Source: Streptomyces sp. NBC_00335 (GTDB lineage Bacteria; Actinomycetota; Actinomycetes; Streptomycetales; Streptomycetaceae). From it: a stretch of DNA of 64,000 nt. The stretch lies in the NCBI RefSeq assembly GCF_036127095.1, contig NZ_CP108006.1, forward strand, positions 4,703,501 to 4,767,500, given 5' to 3'. Below the pieces are notes generated by a model. It did not search any database, was not told where the DNA came from, and worked only from the letters and a program-made list of their open reading frames with translations. Positions within the stretch are counted from its first letter, which is position 1. The number at the start of each line of letters is the position of its first letter. The position numbers were made by a program, and so were the translations under genes. This document shows, piece after piece, positions 35,979-45,021 of this stretch.

Positions 35979-37573
35979 CCCGCCTCAAGAGCGCCGTCGA
36001 CCCGCTCGCCCCCGAGCACGCGCAGGCCCGTACCGCCGCCCTGGAACGCCTCGCCGAGCTCGATGCCGCGCACGCCACCGCCCTCGCCGGCGGCGGCGAG
36101 AAGTACACCGCCCGCCACAAGACCCGCGGCAAGCTCCTCGCCCGCGAGCGGGTCGAGCTGCTCCTCGACCCGGACACCCCCTTCCTGGAGCTGTCCCCGC
36201 TCGCCGCCTGGGGCAGCGACTACCCGGTCGGCGCCTCGATGGTCACCGGCATCGGCACCGTCGAGGGGGTCGCGTGCCTGGTCACCGCCAACGACCCCAC
36301 CGTCCGCGGCGGCGCCTCCAACCCCTGGACGCTCAAGAAGGCACTGCGCGCCAACGAGATCGCCCGCCAGAACCGGCTGCCCTGCATCAGCCTCGTCGAG
36401 TCCGGCGGCGCCGATCTCCCCTCCCAGAAGGAGATCTTCATCCCGGGCGGCGCCATCTTCCGCGACCTCACCCGGCTCTCCGCCGACGGCGTCCCCACCA
36501 TCGCCGTCGTCTTCGGCAACTCCACCGCCGGAGGCGCGTACATCCCCGGCATGTCCGACCACACCATCATGATCAAGGACCGCTCCAAGGTGTTCCTGGG
36601 CGGCCCGCCGCTCGTCAAGATGGCCACCGGCGAGGAGAGCGACGACGAGTCCCTCGGCGGAGCCGACATGCACGCCCGGACCTCCGGCCTCGCCGACTAC
36701 TACGCCCTCGACGAGCACGACGCCATCCGCCAGGCCCGCCGCGTCGTCGCCCGCCTCAACCACCGCAAGGCCCACCCCGATCCGGCCCGCGCCGAAGAGC
36801 CCCTCCACGACCCGGAGGAACTCCTCGGGATCGTCCCCGCGGACCTCAAAACCCCCTTCGACCCGCGCGAGGTCATCGCCCGGATCGTCGACGCCTCCGA
36901 CTTCGACGAGTTCAAGCCCCTCTACGGCACCAGCCTGGTCACCGGCTGGGCCAGCCTGCACGGCTACCCGGTCGGCATCCTCGCCAACGCCCAGGGGGTG
37001 CTGTTCAGCGCGGAATCGCAGAAGGCGGCCCAGTTCATCCAGCTCGCCAACCAGCGCGACATCCCGCTCCTCTTCCTCCACAACACCACCGGCTACATGG
37101 TCGGCAAGGAGTACGAGCAGGGCGGCATCATCAAGCACGGCTCGATGATGATCAACGCGGTCTCGAACTCGAAGGTCCCGCACCTCTCCGTCCTCATCGG
37201 CGCCAGCTACGGCGCCGGCCACTACGGCATGTGCGGCCGCGCCTACGAGCCGCGTTTCCTCTTCGCCTGGCCCAGCGCCAAGTCCGCCGTCATGGGCCCC
37301 GCCCAGCTCGCCGGCGTGCTCTCGATCGTCTCCCGCCAGTCCGCCGCGGCGAAGGGACAGCCCTACGACGAAGAGGCCGACGCCGGCATGCGCGCCTTCG
37401 TCGAGGCGCAGATCGAGTCCGAGTCCCTGCCGATGTTCCTGTCAGGACGGCTGTACGACGACGGGGTCATCGACCCGCGCGACACCCGTACCGTCCTCGG
37501 CCTGTGCCTGTCGGCCGTCCACAACGCCCCCGTCGAGGGCGCCCGTGGCGGCTTCGGCGTCTTCCGGATGTGA
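35975..37573 (+). CDS. Acyl-CoA carboxylase beta subunit (MCC-like)
   Basis: This 532-residue carboxyltransferase subunit moves CO2 from carboxybiotin to an acyl-CoA. Evidence is the two crotonase-like halves: ARHKTRGKLLARERVELLLD at the start, GGASNPWTLKKALRANEIA, STAGGAYIPGMSDH and, in the second half, GASYGAGHYGMCGRAYEPRF and AWPSAKSAVMGP. These match methylcrotonyl- and geranyl-CoA carboxylase beta subunits more than propionyl-CoA types. GTG start overlaps the AtuA stop. The alpha subunit follows, eight bases downstream. Confidence 0.92.
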   Translation: MTRLKSAVDPLAPEHAQARTAALERLAELDAAHATALAGGGEKYTARHKTRGKLLARERVELLLDPDTPFLELSPLAAWGSDYPVGASMVTGIGTVEGVACLVTANDPTVRGGASNPWTLKKALRANEIARQNRLPCISLVESGGADLPSQKEIFIPGGAIFRDLTRLSADGVPTIAVVFGNSTAGGAYIPGMSDHTIMIKDRSKVFLGGPPLVKMATGEESDDESLGGADMHARTSGLADYYALDEHDAIRQARRVVARLNHRKAHPDPARAEEPLHDPEELLGIVPADLKTPFDPREVIARIVDASDFDEFKPLYGTSLVTGWASLHGYPVGILANAQGVLFSAESQKAAQFIQLANQRDIPLLFLHNTTGYMVGKEYEQGGIIKHGSMMINAVSNSKVPHLSVLIGASYGAGHYGMCGRAYEPRFLFAWPSAKSAVMGPAQLAGVLSIVSRQSAAAKGQPYDEEADAGMRAFVEAQIESESLPMFLSGRLYDDGVIDPRDTRTVLGLCLSAVHNAPVEGARGGFGVFRM

Positions 37574-37581
37574 GCCCGCAC

Positions 37582-39534
37582 ATGACCCCGCACCTGACCC
37601 CGCAGATGAACCTGACCTCCCTCCTCGTCGCCAACCGCGGCGAGATCGCCGTCCGCGTCTTCCGCACGGCCCAAGCGCTGGGCCTGACCACCGTCGCGGT
37701 CCACTCCGACTCCGACGCCGACGCCCTGCACGTCCGCGCCGCCGACGCGGCCGTACGGCTGCCCGGCGCGGCCCCCGCCGACACCTATCTGCGCGGCGAC
37801 CTGGTCATCGCGGCCGCCCTCGCGGCGGGCGCCGACGCCGTCCACCCCGGCTACGGGTTCCTCTCCGAGAACGCCGACTTCGCCCGCGCCGTCCGCGCCG
37901 CCGGACTCACCTGGGTCGGCCCGCCGCCCGAGGCCATGGAGGCCATGGCCTCCAAGACCCGGGCCAAGGAGCTGATGCGCGCCGCCGGAGTCCCGCTGCT
38001 CGACCCCGTCGACCCGCACGCCGCCACCACCGCCGACCTCCCGCTGCTCCTCAAGGCCGCGGCGGGCGGCGGCGGCCGCGGCATGCGGGTGGTCCGGGAC
38101 CTCGACTCCCTCAAGGAATCCCTCGAAGCCGCCTCCGCCGAGGCCCTGTCCGCCTTCGGCGACGGAGAGGTGTTCGCCGAGCCCTACGTGGAGCGCGGCC
38201 GCCACGTCGAGGTGCAGATCCTCGCCGACTCCCACGGCACCGTCTGGGCGCTCGGCACCCGCGACTGCTCCCTCCAGCGGCGCCACCAGAAGGTCATCGA
38301 GGAAGCCCCCGCGCCCGGCCTCCCCGAGGCCCTGCGCAGCGCCCTCCACGAGGCCGCCGTGGCCGCCGCCCGCGCGGTCTCGTACGAGGGCGCGGGCACG
38401 GTCGAGTTCCTCGTCACCGCCGACGGCCGCCCGTACTTCCTGGAGATGAACACCCGCCTCCAGGTGGAACACCCCGTCACCGAAGCGGTCTTCGGGATCG
38501 ACCTCGTCGCCCTGCAACTGCGGATCGCCGAGGGCGCGGCCCTGCCCCTGCACCCGCCCGCGCCCGCCGGACACGCCGTCGAGGCCCGCCTCTACGCCGA
38601 GGACCCGGCCGCCGACTGGCGTCCCCAGACCGGCGTCCTGCACACCCTCGATGTCCCCTCCACGGTCCGCGTGGACACCGGCTTCACCGACGGGGACACC
38701 GTCTCCATCCACTACGACGCCATGCTCGCCAAGGTCGTCGCCCATGCCCCCACCCGCGCCGAGGCGGTCCGCGCCCTGGCCCACGCCCTCGCCGGAGCCC
38801 GGATCCACGGGCTGACCACCAACCGCGAGCTCCTCGTACGCTCCCTGCGGCACCCGGAGTTCGCGGCCGCCCGGCTCGACACCGGCTTCTACGAGCGCCA
38901 CCTGCCGGCCCTCACCGAGGCCGCCCCGGACGACCGGGCCCCCGCGCTCTGCGCACTGGCCGCCGCCCTCGCCGAGACCGCCCCCGACCCGGACGCGTCC
39001 CTCGCCGCCCGCCTCGGCGGCTGGCGCAACCTCCGCTCGCAGCCGCAGAGCCGCCGCTACACGGTGGCCGGGACCGAGTACGAAGTCCGTTACCACCCGT
39101 CCCGCAGCGGCCCCCCGGAGCTCCTCGACCACCCCGGTGTGCGCGTCCTGTCCGCCGAGCGCCACCTGGTGGCCCTCGAAGTGGACGGCGTACGGCGGCT
39201 GTTCCACGTGAAACAAAAATCGAACACGGCCTACGTGGACTCCGTGCTCGGCTCCCACGCCCTGACCGCCGTACCCCGGTTCGCGGACCCGCAGGACCGC
39301 ACCGAACCGGGCTCCCTGCTCGCCCCCATGCCCGGCACCGTCGTCCGCGTCGCCGAGGGCCTCACCCCCGGCAGCACCGTCACCGCCGGGCAGCCCCTGC
39401 TCTGGCTGGAGGCCATGAAGATGGAACACCGCATCCTCGCGCCCGCCTCCGGCACGCTCACCGCGCTCCACGCCGTCACCGGCCAACAGGTCGAATTCGG
39501 CGCCCTGCTCGCCGTAGTCCAGGAGGAAGCATGA
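37582..39534 (+). CDS. Acyl-CoA carboxylase alpha subunit (biotin carboxylase + BCCP)
   Basis: This 650-residue protein combines biotin carboxylase (SLLVANRGEIAVRVFRT; ATP-grasp GGGGRGMRVV; EMNTRLQVEHPVTE) with a C-terminal biotinyl domain carrying EAMKMEH (Lys613). It carboxylates its biotin with bicarbonate and ATP and feeds the beta subunit. The first ~9 residues come from a 12-base repeat (ATGACCCCGCAC); the ATG of MNLTSLL is an alternative start. It overlaps the acyl-CoA dehydrogenase gene by four bases (ATGA). Confidence 0.93.
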   Translation: MTPHLTPQMNLTSLLVANRGEIAVRVFRTAQALGLTTVAVHSDSDADALHVRAADAAVRLPGAAPADTYLRGDLVIAAALAAGADAVHPGYGFLSENADFARAVRAAGLTWVGPPPEAMEAMASKTRAKELMRAAGVPLLDPVDPHAATTADLPLLLKAAAGGGGRGMRVVRDLDSLKESLEAASAEALSAFGDGEVFAEPYVERGRHVEVQILADSHGTVWALGTRDCSLQRRHQKVIEEAPAPGLPEALRSALHEAAVAAARAVSYEGAGTVEFLVTADGRPYFLEMNTRLQVEHPVTEAVFGIDLVALQLRIAEGAALPLHPPAPAGHAVEARLYAEDPAADWRPQTGVLHTLDVPSTVRVDTGFTDGDTVSIHYDAMLAKVVAHAPTRAEAVRALAHALAGARIHGLTTNRELLVRSLRHPEFAAARLDTGFYERHLPALTEAAPDDRAPALCALAAALAETAPDPDASLAARLGGWRNLRSQPQSRRYTVAGTEYEVRYHPSRSGPPELLDHPGVRVLSAERHLVALEVDGVRRLFHVKQKSNTAYVDSVLGSHALTAVPRFADPQDRTEPGSLLAPMPGTVVRVAEGLTPGSTVTAGQPLLWLEAMKMEHRILAPASGTLTALHAVTGQQVEFGALLAVVQEEA

Positions 39535-40721
39535 GCTCCACCCCCGGCACCACGACCCTCGGCCCCACGCTTCTCGAAACAGAAGAGCACCAGGCCCTGC
39601 GCGCGGCGGTCGCCGCCCTCGGCCGCAAGTACGGCCGCGAGTACCTCGCCCGCACGGCCCGCGAGGGCGGTCACCCCGACGAGCTGTGGGCGGACGCCGC
39701 CAAGCTCGGCTACCTCGGGGTCAACCTCCCGGAGGAGTACGGCGGCGGAGGCGGCGGCATCGCCGAACTCTCCATCGTCCTAGAAGAACTGGGCGCCGCG
39801 GGCTGCCCGCTCCTCATGATGGTCGTCTCGCCCGCCATCTGCGGCACGGTCATCGCCCGCTTCGGCACCGAGGAGCAGAAGCGGGCCTGGCTCCCCGGTC
39901 TCGCCGACGGCACCCGCACCATGGCCTTCGGCATCACCGAACCCGACGCCGGCTCCAACTCCCACCGCATCACCACCACCGCCCGCCGCGACGGCGACGA
40001 CTGGGTCCTCACCGGCCGCAAGGTCTTCATCTCCGGCGTGGACATCGCCGACGCCACCCTCATCGTGGGCCGCACGGAAGACGCCCGGACGGGCAGCCTC
40101 AAGCCCTGCCTCTTCATCGTCCCCCGCGAAACCCCGGGCTTCGCCTACACCCCGATCGACATGGAACTCCAGGCCGCGGAGAAGCAGTTCGAGCTCGTCC
40201 TGGACGACGTACGCCTCCCCTCCGACGCCCTGGTCGGCGACGAGGACGCGGGCCTGCTCCAGCTCTTCGCGGGCCTCAACCCCGAACGCGTCATGACCGC
40301 CGCCTTCGCCATCGGCATGGGCCGCTACGCCCTCGCCCAGGCAGTCGACTACGCGAAGACCCGCCAGGTCTGGAAGGCCCCCATCGGCGCCCACCAGGCC
40401 ATCGCGCACCCCCTGGCGGCCATCCACATAGAACTGGAGCTGGCCCGCCTGATGATGCAGAAGGCGGCCCACCTGTACGACTCCGGCGACGACATGGGGG
40501 CGGGGGAGGCCGCGAACATGGCGAAGTACGCCGCGGGGGAGGCCTGCGTCCGGGCGGTGGACCAGTCCGTCCACACCCTGGGCGGCAACGGCCTCACCCG
40601 CGAGTACGGCCTCGCGGCGCTCATCGTCGCCTCCCGGGTGGCCCGGATCGCCCCGGTCAGCCGGGAGATGATCCTCAACTTCATCTCCCACCAGACCCTG
40701 GGCCTCCCCAAGTCCTACTGA
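39531..40721 (+). CDS. Acyl-CoA dehydrogenase
   Basis: This 396-residue flavoenzyme introduces a 2,3 double bond into an acyl-CoA, passing electrons to ETF. Motifs: MAFGITEPDAGSNS, GRKVFISGVDIAD, AGLNPERVMTAAFAIG, and QSVHTLGGNGLTREYGLAAL at the C-terminal FAD contact. This form resembles isovaleryl- or citronellyl-CoA dehydrogenases. Its product would be the carboxylase substrate. It starts at the ATG overlapping the preceding stop codon, immediately after AGGAGGAAGC. Confidence 0.92.
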   Translation: MSSTPGTTTLGPTLLETEEHQALRAAVAALGRKYGREYLARTAREGGHPDELWADAAKLGYLGVNLPEEYGGGGGGIAELSIVLEELGAAGCPLLMMVVSPAICGTVIARFGTEEQKRAWLPGLADGTRTMAFGITEPDAGSNSHRITTTARRDGDDWVLTGRKVFISGVDIADATLIVGRTEDARTGSLKPCLFIVPRETPGFAYTPIDMELQAAEKQFELVLDDVRLPSDALVGDEDAGLLQLFAGLNPERVMTAAFAIGMGRYALAQAVDYAKTRQVWKAPIGAHQAIAHPLAAIHIELELARLMMQKAAHLYDSGDDMGAGEAANMAKYAAGEACVRAVDQSVHTLGGNGLTREYGLAALIVASRVARIAPVSREMILNFISHQTLGLPKSY

Positions 40722-41144
40722 TTCCTTCTTGACGCGGAGCTCGCCCCGCTGCGCCGGACTCGGTCCGGCGGCGGCCGGTCGGCGTGCCCGCCACTGCCGC
40801 CTGGTGCGGGGGCCGGTGGGCGGGTGCGGCTGAGTCGGCCCTGCGGGGCGAGGTCCCCTCCCCGCCCTTCGCCCGTTCCCCGGGGCTGCGCCCCGGACCC
40901 CCGCTCCTCAAGCGCCGGAGGGGCTGTGTGCATCCAGCCTCGCCGGCGTTTGAGGCGCGGGGTCTGGGGCGGAGCCCCAGAGGGGTCCGGGCGCAGCCCG
41001 GGACCCCCTCCCAGCCCGCCCCGCGCAGCGGCACGCACACCCGCAGCGGCGCTCACCCCCGGCCCACCGAAGCCCGCCGCAGGCGACCCGCATACCCTCC
41101 CCGGAGGGGATCCCGACCGACCGAGCACCCCCTCCGGAGGAGAC
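40722..41144. other. Intergenic gap in the catabolic operon
   Basis: No gene is supported in these 423 bases. They hold repeat copy F and a GC-rich low-complexity tract, and end in the ribosome-binding site of the hydratase. The insertion may split the operon or separate two transcripts. Confidence 0.6.
40840..41005. repeat. GC-rich inverted-repeat element, copy F
   Basis: Two facing modules share the core GCCGGCGTTTGAGGCGCGGG and its reverse complement near 40900. They are flanked by CGCCCTTCGCCCGTTCCCCGG-like sequence, closely related to copies C and E. Confidence 0.85.
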
Positions 41145-41888
41145 ATGCCCCCACTGGTCCACGCCGCGCGAACGCCCGGCCTCACCACCCTCACCCTCGA
41201 CTCCCCGGCCAACCGCAACGCCCTCTCCGCCCCCCTGGTCCAGGAACTCCGCACCGCCCTGGCCGCCGAGGCCGCCACACCGCGGACCCGGGCCGTCGTC
41301 CTCACCCACACCGGCACCACTTTCTGCGCCGGCGCCGACCTCAAGTCCCCCTGCGACCCGGCGGACTTCCTGGCCCTGCTCCGGGAGATCGCCGAGCTCC
41401 CCAAGCCCGTCGTCGCCCGCGTCACCGGCCACGTCCGCGCCGGCGGCCTCGGGCTGCTCGGGGTCTGCGATGTCGCCGCCGCCGGGCACGGGTCCACGTA
41501 CGCCTTCACCGAGACCCACCTCGGCGTGGTCCCGGCCGTGATCTCGGCGCCGCTGCTCCCTCGCCTGGACCCCCGCGCCGCGGCCCGCTACTTCCTGACC
41601 GCCGAGGTCTTCGACGCCGCCGAAGCCACCCGCATCGGGCTGCTCACCCTCCACGCCCCGGACGGGGACGTCGACAAGCTCCTGGCCCCCGTCCTGGAGG
41701 GCCTCCTCAAGGCCGGCCCCGAGGCCCTGGCCGCGACGAAACGGCTGGTCACCGCCCCGGTACGGGCCGCCCTGGAGCGGGACGGAGCCGCCCTCACCGA
41801 GCTGTCCGCCCGGCACTTCGCCTCCGCCGAGGCCCGCGAGGGCATCAGCGCCCGCTTCGAACGACGGGATCCGTCATGGCTCAGCTGA
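41145..41888 (+). CDS. Enoyl-CoA hydratase family protein
   Basis: This 247-residue crotonase-fold protein has TLTLDSPANRNALSAPLV (oxyanion region) and FCAGADLKSPC. The conserved glutamates of hydratases are replaced or shifted in the FTETHLGVVPAVISAPL segment. In the methylcrotonyl/methylglutaconyl pathway this would be the hydratase after carboxylation. A perfect GGAGGAGAC ribosome-binding site precedes the ATG. It overlaps the TetR gene by 13 bases. Confidence 0.85.
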   Translation: MPPLVHAARTPGLTTLTLDSPANRNALSAPLVQELRTALAAEAATPRTRAVVLTHTGTTFCAGADLKSPCDPADFLALLREIAELPKPVVARVTGHVRAGGLGLLGVCDVAAAGHGSTYAFTETHLGVVPAVISAPLLPRLDPRAAARYFLTAEVFDAAEATRIGLLTLHAPDGDVDKLLAPVLEGLLKAGPEALAATKRLVTAPVRAALERDGAALTELSARHFASAEAREGISARFERRDPSWLS

Positions 41889-42475
41889 CGGAGACGGGCC
41901 CCAAGCAGGCCCGCAGCCGCGTCACCCGCCGCCACCTCCTCGACGCGGCCGTCTCCTGCCTCGCCGAACAGGGCTGGGCCGGATCCACCGTCGCCGTGGT
42001 CGCCGAACGCGCCGGCGTCTCGCGCGGGGCGGCCCAGCACCACTTCCGCACCCGCGAGGAACTGTTCACCGCGGCCGTCGAGTACATGGCCGAGGTGCGC
42101 TCGACGGCGCTGCTGGACCTGTTCCCGCGCGGCGGTACCGCGGCGGCCCGCGCCGACGTGGTCGGGGCGCTCATCGACCTGTACACCGGCCCGATGTTCC
42201 GCGCCGCGCTCCAGCTGTGGGTCGCGGCCTCCCACGAGGAGCAGCTGCGGCCCCGCGTGGCCGAGCTGGAGGCCCGCGTGGGCCGCGAGACCCACCGCAT
42301 GGCCGTGGAGCTGCTGGGCGCGGACGAGTCCGTACCGGGCGTACGGGAAACCGTGCAGGGCCTGCTCGACATGGCCCGCGGCCTGGGCCTGGCCAACGTC
42401 CTCACCGACGACACCGCCCGCAGGGCGCGGGTGGTCGCCCAGTGGGCCCGGATCCTGGACACGGAACTGGGCTGA
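41876..42475 (+). CDS. TetR family regulator of the catabolic operon
   Basis: This 199-residue repressor has an N-terminal helix-turn-helix (SCLAEQGWAGSTVAVVAERAG, VSRGAAQHHFRTREELF) and a TetR_C-type ligand domain. The start ATG lies within the end of the hydratase gene, and the overlap argues for coupled expression. It is the last gene of the operon and the likely protein for the CAAGC-AC-GCTTG site at its front, with an acyl-CoA or free acid as inducer. The chosen start gives MAQLTETGPKQARSR. Confidence 0.88.
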   Translation: MAQLTETGPKQARSRVTRRHLLDAAVSCLAEQGWAGSTVAVVAERAGVSRGAAQHHFRTREELFTAAVEYMAEVRSTALLDLFPRGGTAAARADVVGALIDLYTGPMFRAALQLWVAASHEEQLRPRVAELEARVGRETHRMAVELLGADESVPGVRETVQGLLDMARGLGLANVLTDDTARRARVVAQWARILDTELG

Positions 42476-42495
42476 GACGGCCCCGGAAACGCGAC

Positions 42496-42527
42496 GGGCG
42501 CCGCACCCCCGGGGGGATGCGGCGCCC
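42496..42527. terminator. Bidirectional terminator
   Basis: GGGCGCCGCA pairs with TGCGGCGCCC around a CCCCC/GGGGGG inner stem, between the convergent TetR and citrate synthase genes. Confidence 0.8.
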
Positions 42528-42574
42528 GGCACGAGCGGCGGCCCTGTGCGGGGGCAGCCGACGCGGTCGCACCC

Positions 42575-43681
42575 TCAGGCGGTCTCCGCCATGTCCTCGT
42601 AGCCGGCGATCTCGCGCGGGTTGCGCACACCCGGCCCGGTGTAGCGGGCGGAGGGGCGGACCAGGCGGCCCGTGCGCTTCTGCTCCAGGATGTGCGCGGA
42701 CCAGCCGGCGGTACGGGCACACGTGAACATCGAGGTGAACATGTGCGCCGGGACCTCCGCGAAGTCCAGCATGATCGCGGCCCAGAACTCCACGTTCGTC
42801 GCGAGCACCCGGTCGGGGCGGCGCGCGTGCAGCTCTTCCAGGGCGGCCTTCTCCAGCGCGGCGGCCACCTCGTAGCGCGGGGCGTCCAGCTCCTTGGCCG
42901 TACGCCGCAGCACGCGGGCGCGCGGGTCCTCGGCGCGGTAGACGCGGTGGCCGAAGCCCATCAGCCGCTCGCCCTTGTCGAGGGCCTTCTTCACGTACGC
43001 CACGGCGTCGCCGGTGCGCTCGATCTCCTCGATCATGCCGAGGACGCGCGAGGGCGCCCCGCCGTGCAGCGGCCCGGACATGGCGCCGACCGCGCCGGAC
43101 AGCGCGGCCGCGACATCGGCGCCCGTCGAGGCGATGACGCGCGCGGTGAAGGTCGAAGCGTTCATCCCGTGCTCGGCGGCCGAGGTCCAGTAGGCGTCGA
43201 CGGCCTTGACGTGGCGCGGGTCGGGCTCGCCCCGCCAGCGGATCATGAACCGCTCCACCACGGACTCGGCCTTGTCGATCTCGCTCTGCGGGACCATCGG
43301 CCGTCCCTGGCCGCGCGCGGACTGGGCGACGTACGACAGCGCCATCACGGCCGCCCGCGCCAGATCGTCGCGCGCGGTCCGCTCGTCGATGTCGAGCAGC
43401 GGTTTCAGACCCCACACGGGGGCGAGCATGGCGAGCGCGGACTGCACGTCGACCCGGATGTCACCGGAGTGCACCGGGATCGGGAAGGGCTCGGCGGCCG
43501 GCAGGCCGGGGTTGAAGGCGCCGTCGACCAGCAGACCCCAGACGTTCCCGAAGGAGACGTGGCCCACGAGGTCTTCGATGTCGACACCCCGGTACCGCAG
43601 CGACCCGCCTTCCTTGTCGGGTTCGGCGATCTCCGTTTCGAACGCGACGACTCCCTCAAGACCGGGTACGAAGTCGGACAT
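42575..43681 (-). CDS. Citrate synthase 2
   Basis: This 368-residue enzyme condenses oxaloacetate and acetyl-CoA (or a related acyl-CoA). It has the active-site histidines in [12 protein letters not shown] and [13 protein letters not shown] and the catalytic Asp in [11 protein letters not shown]. The size matches the short Gram-positive/archaeal type. The start [20 protein letters not shown] is the conserved family opening. It is divergent from pdxH. As most Streptomyces carry a second, main citrate synthase elsewhere, this copy may be a secondary or 2-methylcitrate-type enzyme. Confidence 0.93.
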   Translation of the reverse strand: MSDFVPGLEGVVAFETEIAEPDKEGGSLRYRGVDIEDLVGHVSFGNVWGLLVDGAFNPGLPAAEPFPIPVHSGDIRVDVQSALAMLAPVWGLKPLLDIDERTARDDLARAAVMALSYVAQSARGQGRPMVPQSEIDKAESVVERFMIRWRGEPDPRHVKAVDAYWTSAAEHGMNASTFTARVIASTGADVAAALSGAVGAMSGPLHGGAPSRVLGMIEEIERTGDAVAYVKKALDKGERLMGFGHRVYRAEDPRARVLRRTAKELDAPRYEVAAALEKAALEELHARRPDRVLATNVEFWAAIMLDFAEVPAHMFTSMFTCARTAGWSAHILEQKRTGRLVRPSARYTGPGVRNPREIAGYEDMAETA

Positions 43682-43888
43682 CAGGCGGCTCCTCAAATAG
43701 TGCGAACACGCGCGGCTCCCGGCGTGATTCGCGGTCCGGCGCGGTCATCCCCGTTGATGCCCGGCACGGCCGATGGTCATCCGTTCGGGACCGTCGGACC
43801 GGCCCCAAGATTTTGTACGTTCCGCTTGGCGCGGGGAAGCGTGACATACGGCACAGTCGCGGACGCGCCGCTGCGGCAGGATGGCCGC

Positions 43889-44542
43889 GTGACCGATCAG
43901 CACCTTGACCCTGCCGACATGCGCAAGCAGTACCGCTCCCAGCTCGTCGCCGAGGAGAGCCTCGCCGAGGAGCCGATGGGCCAGTTCGCGCGCTGGTTCC
44001 GCGACGCTGCGGAGGCGAACGTCTTCGAACCCAACGCGATGGTCGTCGCGACCGCAACCCCGGACGGCCGCCCCAGCTCGCGCACGGTCCTGCTGAAGCA
44101 GTTCGACGAGCGCGGATTCGTCTTCTTCACGAACTACGACTCCCGCAAGGGCCGCGAAGTGGCCGCGAACCCCTTCGTCTCCCTGCTCTTCCCCTGGCAC
44201 CCCATCGCCCGCCAGGTCATCGTCACCGGCACGGCCTCCCGCATCGGCCGCGACGAGACGGCGGCGTACTTCCGCTCCCGCCCCCACGGCTCCCAGTTGG
44301 GCGCCTGGGCCAGCGAACAGTCCACGGTGATCGAATCCCGTGCGGAACTGGACCGCCGCTACGCGGAACTGGAAGCCCGCTACCCCGAGGGCGAACAGGT
44401 CCCCGTCCCCCCGCAGTGGGGCGGCATCCGCGTGGTCCCCGACGCGGTGGAATTCTGGCAGGGCCACGAGAACCGCCTCCACGACCGCCTCCGCTACGTC
44501 CTGGAGGCCGGCACCTGGCGCGTGGAACGCCTCTGCCCGTAG
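43889..44542 (+). CDS. pdxH: Pyridoxamine 5'-phosphate oxidase
   Basis: This 217-residue FMN enzyme makes pyridoxal 5'-phosphate from pyridoxamine or pyridoxine phosphate. Motifs: MRKQYRS and [19 protein letters not shown] at the start, [19 protein letters not shown] and SRKGRE for FMN binding, QSTVIESR, and the C-terminal [24 protein letters not shown] signature. Start GTG in GGCCGCGTGACC gives [16 protein letters not shown], the family N-terminus. It is divergent from citrate synthase. Confidence 0.95.
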   Translation: MTDQHLDPADMRKQYRSQLVAEESLAEEPMGQFARWFRDAAEANVFEPNAMVVATATPDGRPSSRTVLLKQFDERGFVFFTNYDSRKGREVAANPFVSLLFPWHPIARQVIVTGTASRIGRDETAAYFRSRPHGSQLGAWASEQSTVIESRAELDRRYAELEARYPEGEQVPVPPQWGGIRVVPDAVEFWQGHENRLHDRLRYVLEAGTWRVERLCP

Positions 44543-44566
44543 CCGGGCGGGGTCTGGAAATGCAGG

Positions 44567-44638
44567 CGACCCGCGAGCTCGGGTTTCCCCCCTGCAGTGG
44601 GGGAAGCCGGCCGGACGTACCGGCGAGCTCGCGGGTCG
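44567..44638. ncRNA. Three-way-junction palindromic element
   Basis: CGACCCGCGAGCTCG pairs perfectly with CGAGCTCGCGGGTCG over 15 bases. Inside lie two smaller hairpins, TTCCCCC/GGGGGAA and CCGG-ACGTA-CCGG. Together they form a cruciform or branched RNA. It follows the pdxH stop by 24 bases, so a terminator role is possible. Symmetry means either strand could fold. Confidence 0.5.
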
Positions 44639-44708
44639 GGTGACTGCTTGGGATTGGCGCCGGCGACCACGCCAGGCACCGCACTAGGTGCGTGCGACAG
44701 CGGGCGCT

Positions 44709-44747
44709 TTAGCCCGCAGCCACCTCACGCGTCCGGTTTCCGTACAT
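44709..44747 (-). CDS. Putative 12-residue leader peptide
   Basis: ATG begins MYGNRTREVAAG and ends in TAA. It has GGGAGGTGG eight bases upstream, and TTGAGC-N18-TACAGT lies 33 bases before the start codon. The stop codon sits in the loop of a GCGGGC/GCCCGC hairpin, as in attenuators. No target gene lies downstream in this direction: the transcript would run into the 3' end of pdxH. The peptide may regulate nothing, or the RNA itself may be the product. Confidence 0.35.
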   Translation of the reverse strand: MYGNRTREVAAG

Positions 44748-44779
44748 TGCGGCAACCACCTCCCTTCTCGTGTGCCGCC

Positions 44780-44809
44780 ACTGTAGGCACCCCCGCAGAT
44801 CGCGCTCAA
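44780..44809 (-). promoter_or_regulatory. Predicted promoter TTGAGC-N18-TACAGT
   Basis: This near-consensus vegetative promoter on the minus strand drives the short leader frame described at 44709-44747. It is not followed by a normal gene. Confidence 0.5.
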
Positions 44810-45021
44810 CCGAATTTCCGGGCGAAATTTCGGGGGCGAATCCGCAGGCGCACCCAGGCGCACCCAGGCGCTCCGGAGCCGCCGGGTCATCTGGCGGACC
44901 TCGTCCTTCCCGACGTCGGCGACCAATCGCGCCGGGCATCATCCGGGCCGTCACAACTGGTTTTGTTTCCCGCTCAGGGAGGGTGAGGATGGCGCCGGGG
45001 ATCAAGATCCGAGGGGGAGTC

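Larger units (their letters stand above)
44543..45021. other. Long structured intergenic region
   Basis: These 479 bases hold no conventional gene. They contain a large folded element, a small leader-like open frame on the minus strand with its own promoter, and a tandem GGCGCACCCA tract near 44850. A ribosome-binding site for the PH-domain protein closes the region. Confidence 0.6.

Noticed and set aside
44543..44700. Resemblance to a c-di-AMP (ydaO) riboswitch because of CCGGC, GGGGGAA and GAGCTCGCGGGTC segments
   Set aside because: The closing stem encloses only about 42 bases, too few for the two-site fold, and no rpf or peptidoglycan gene follows. Not enough to call a riboswitch.
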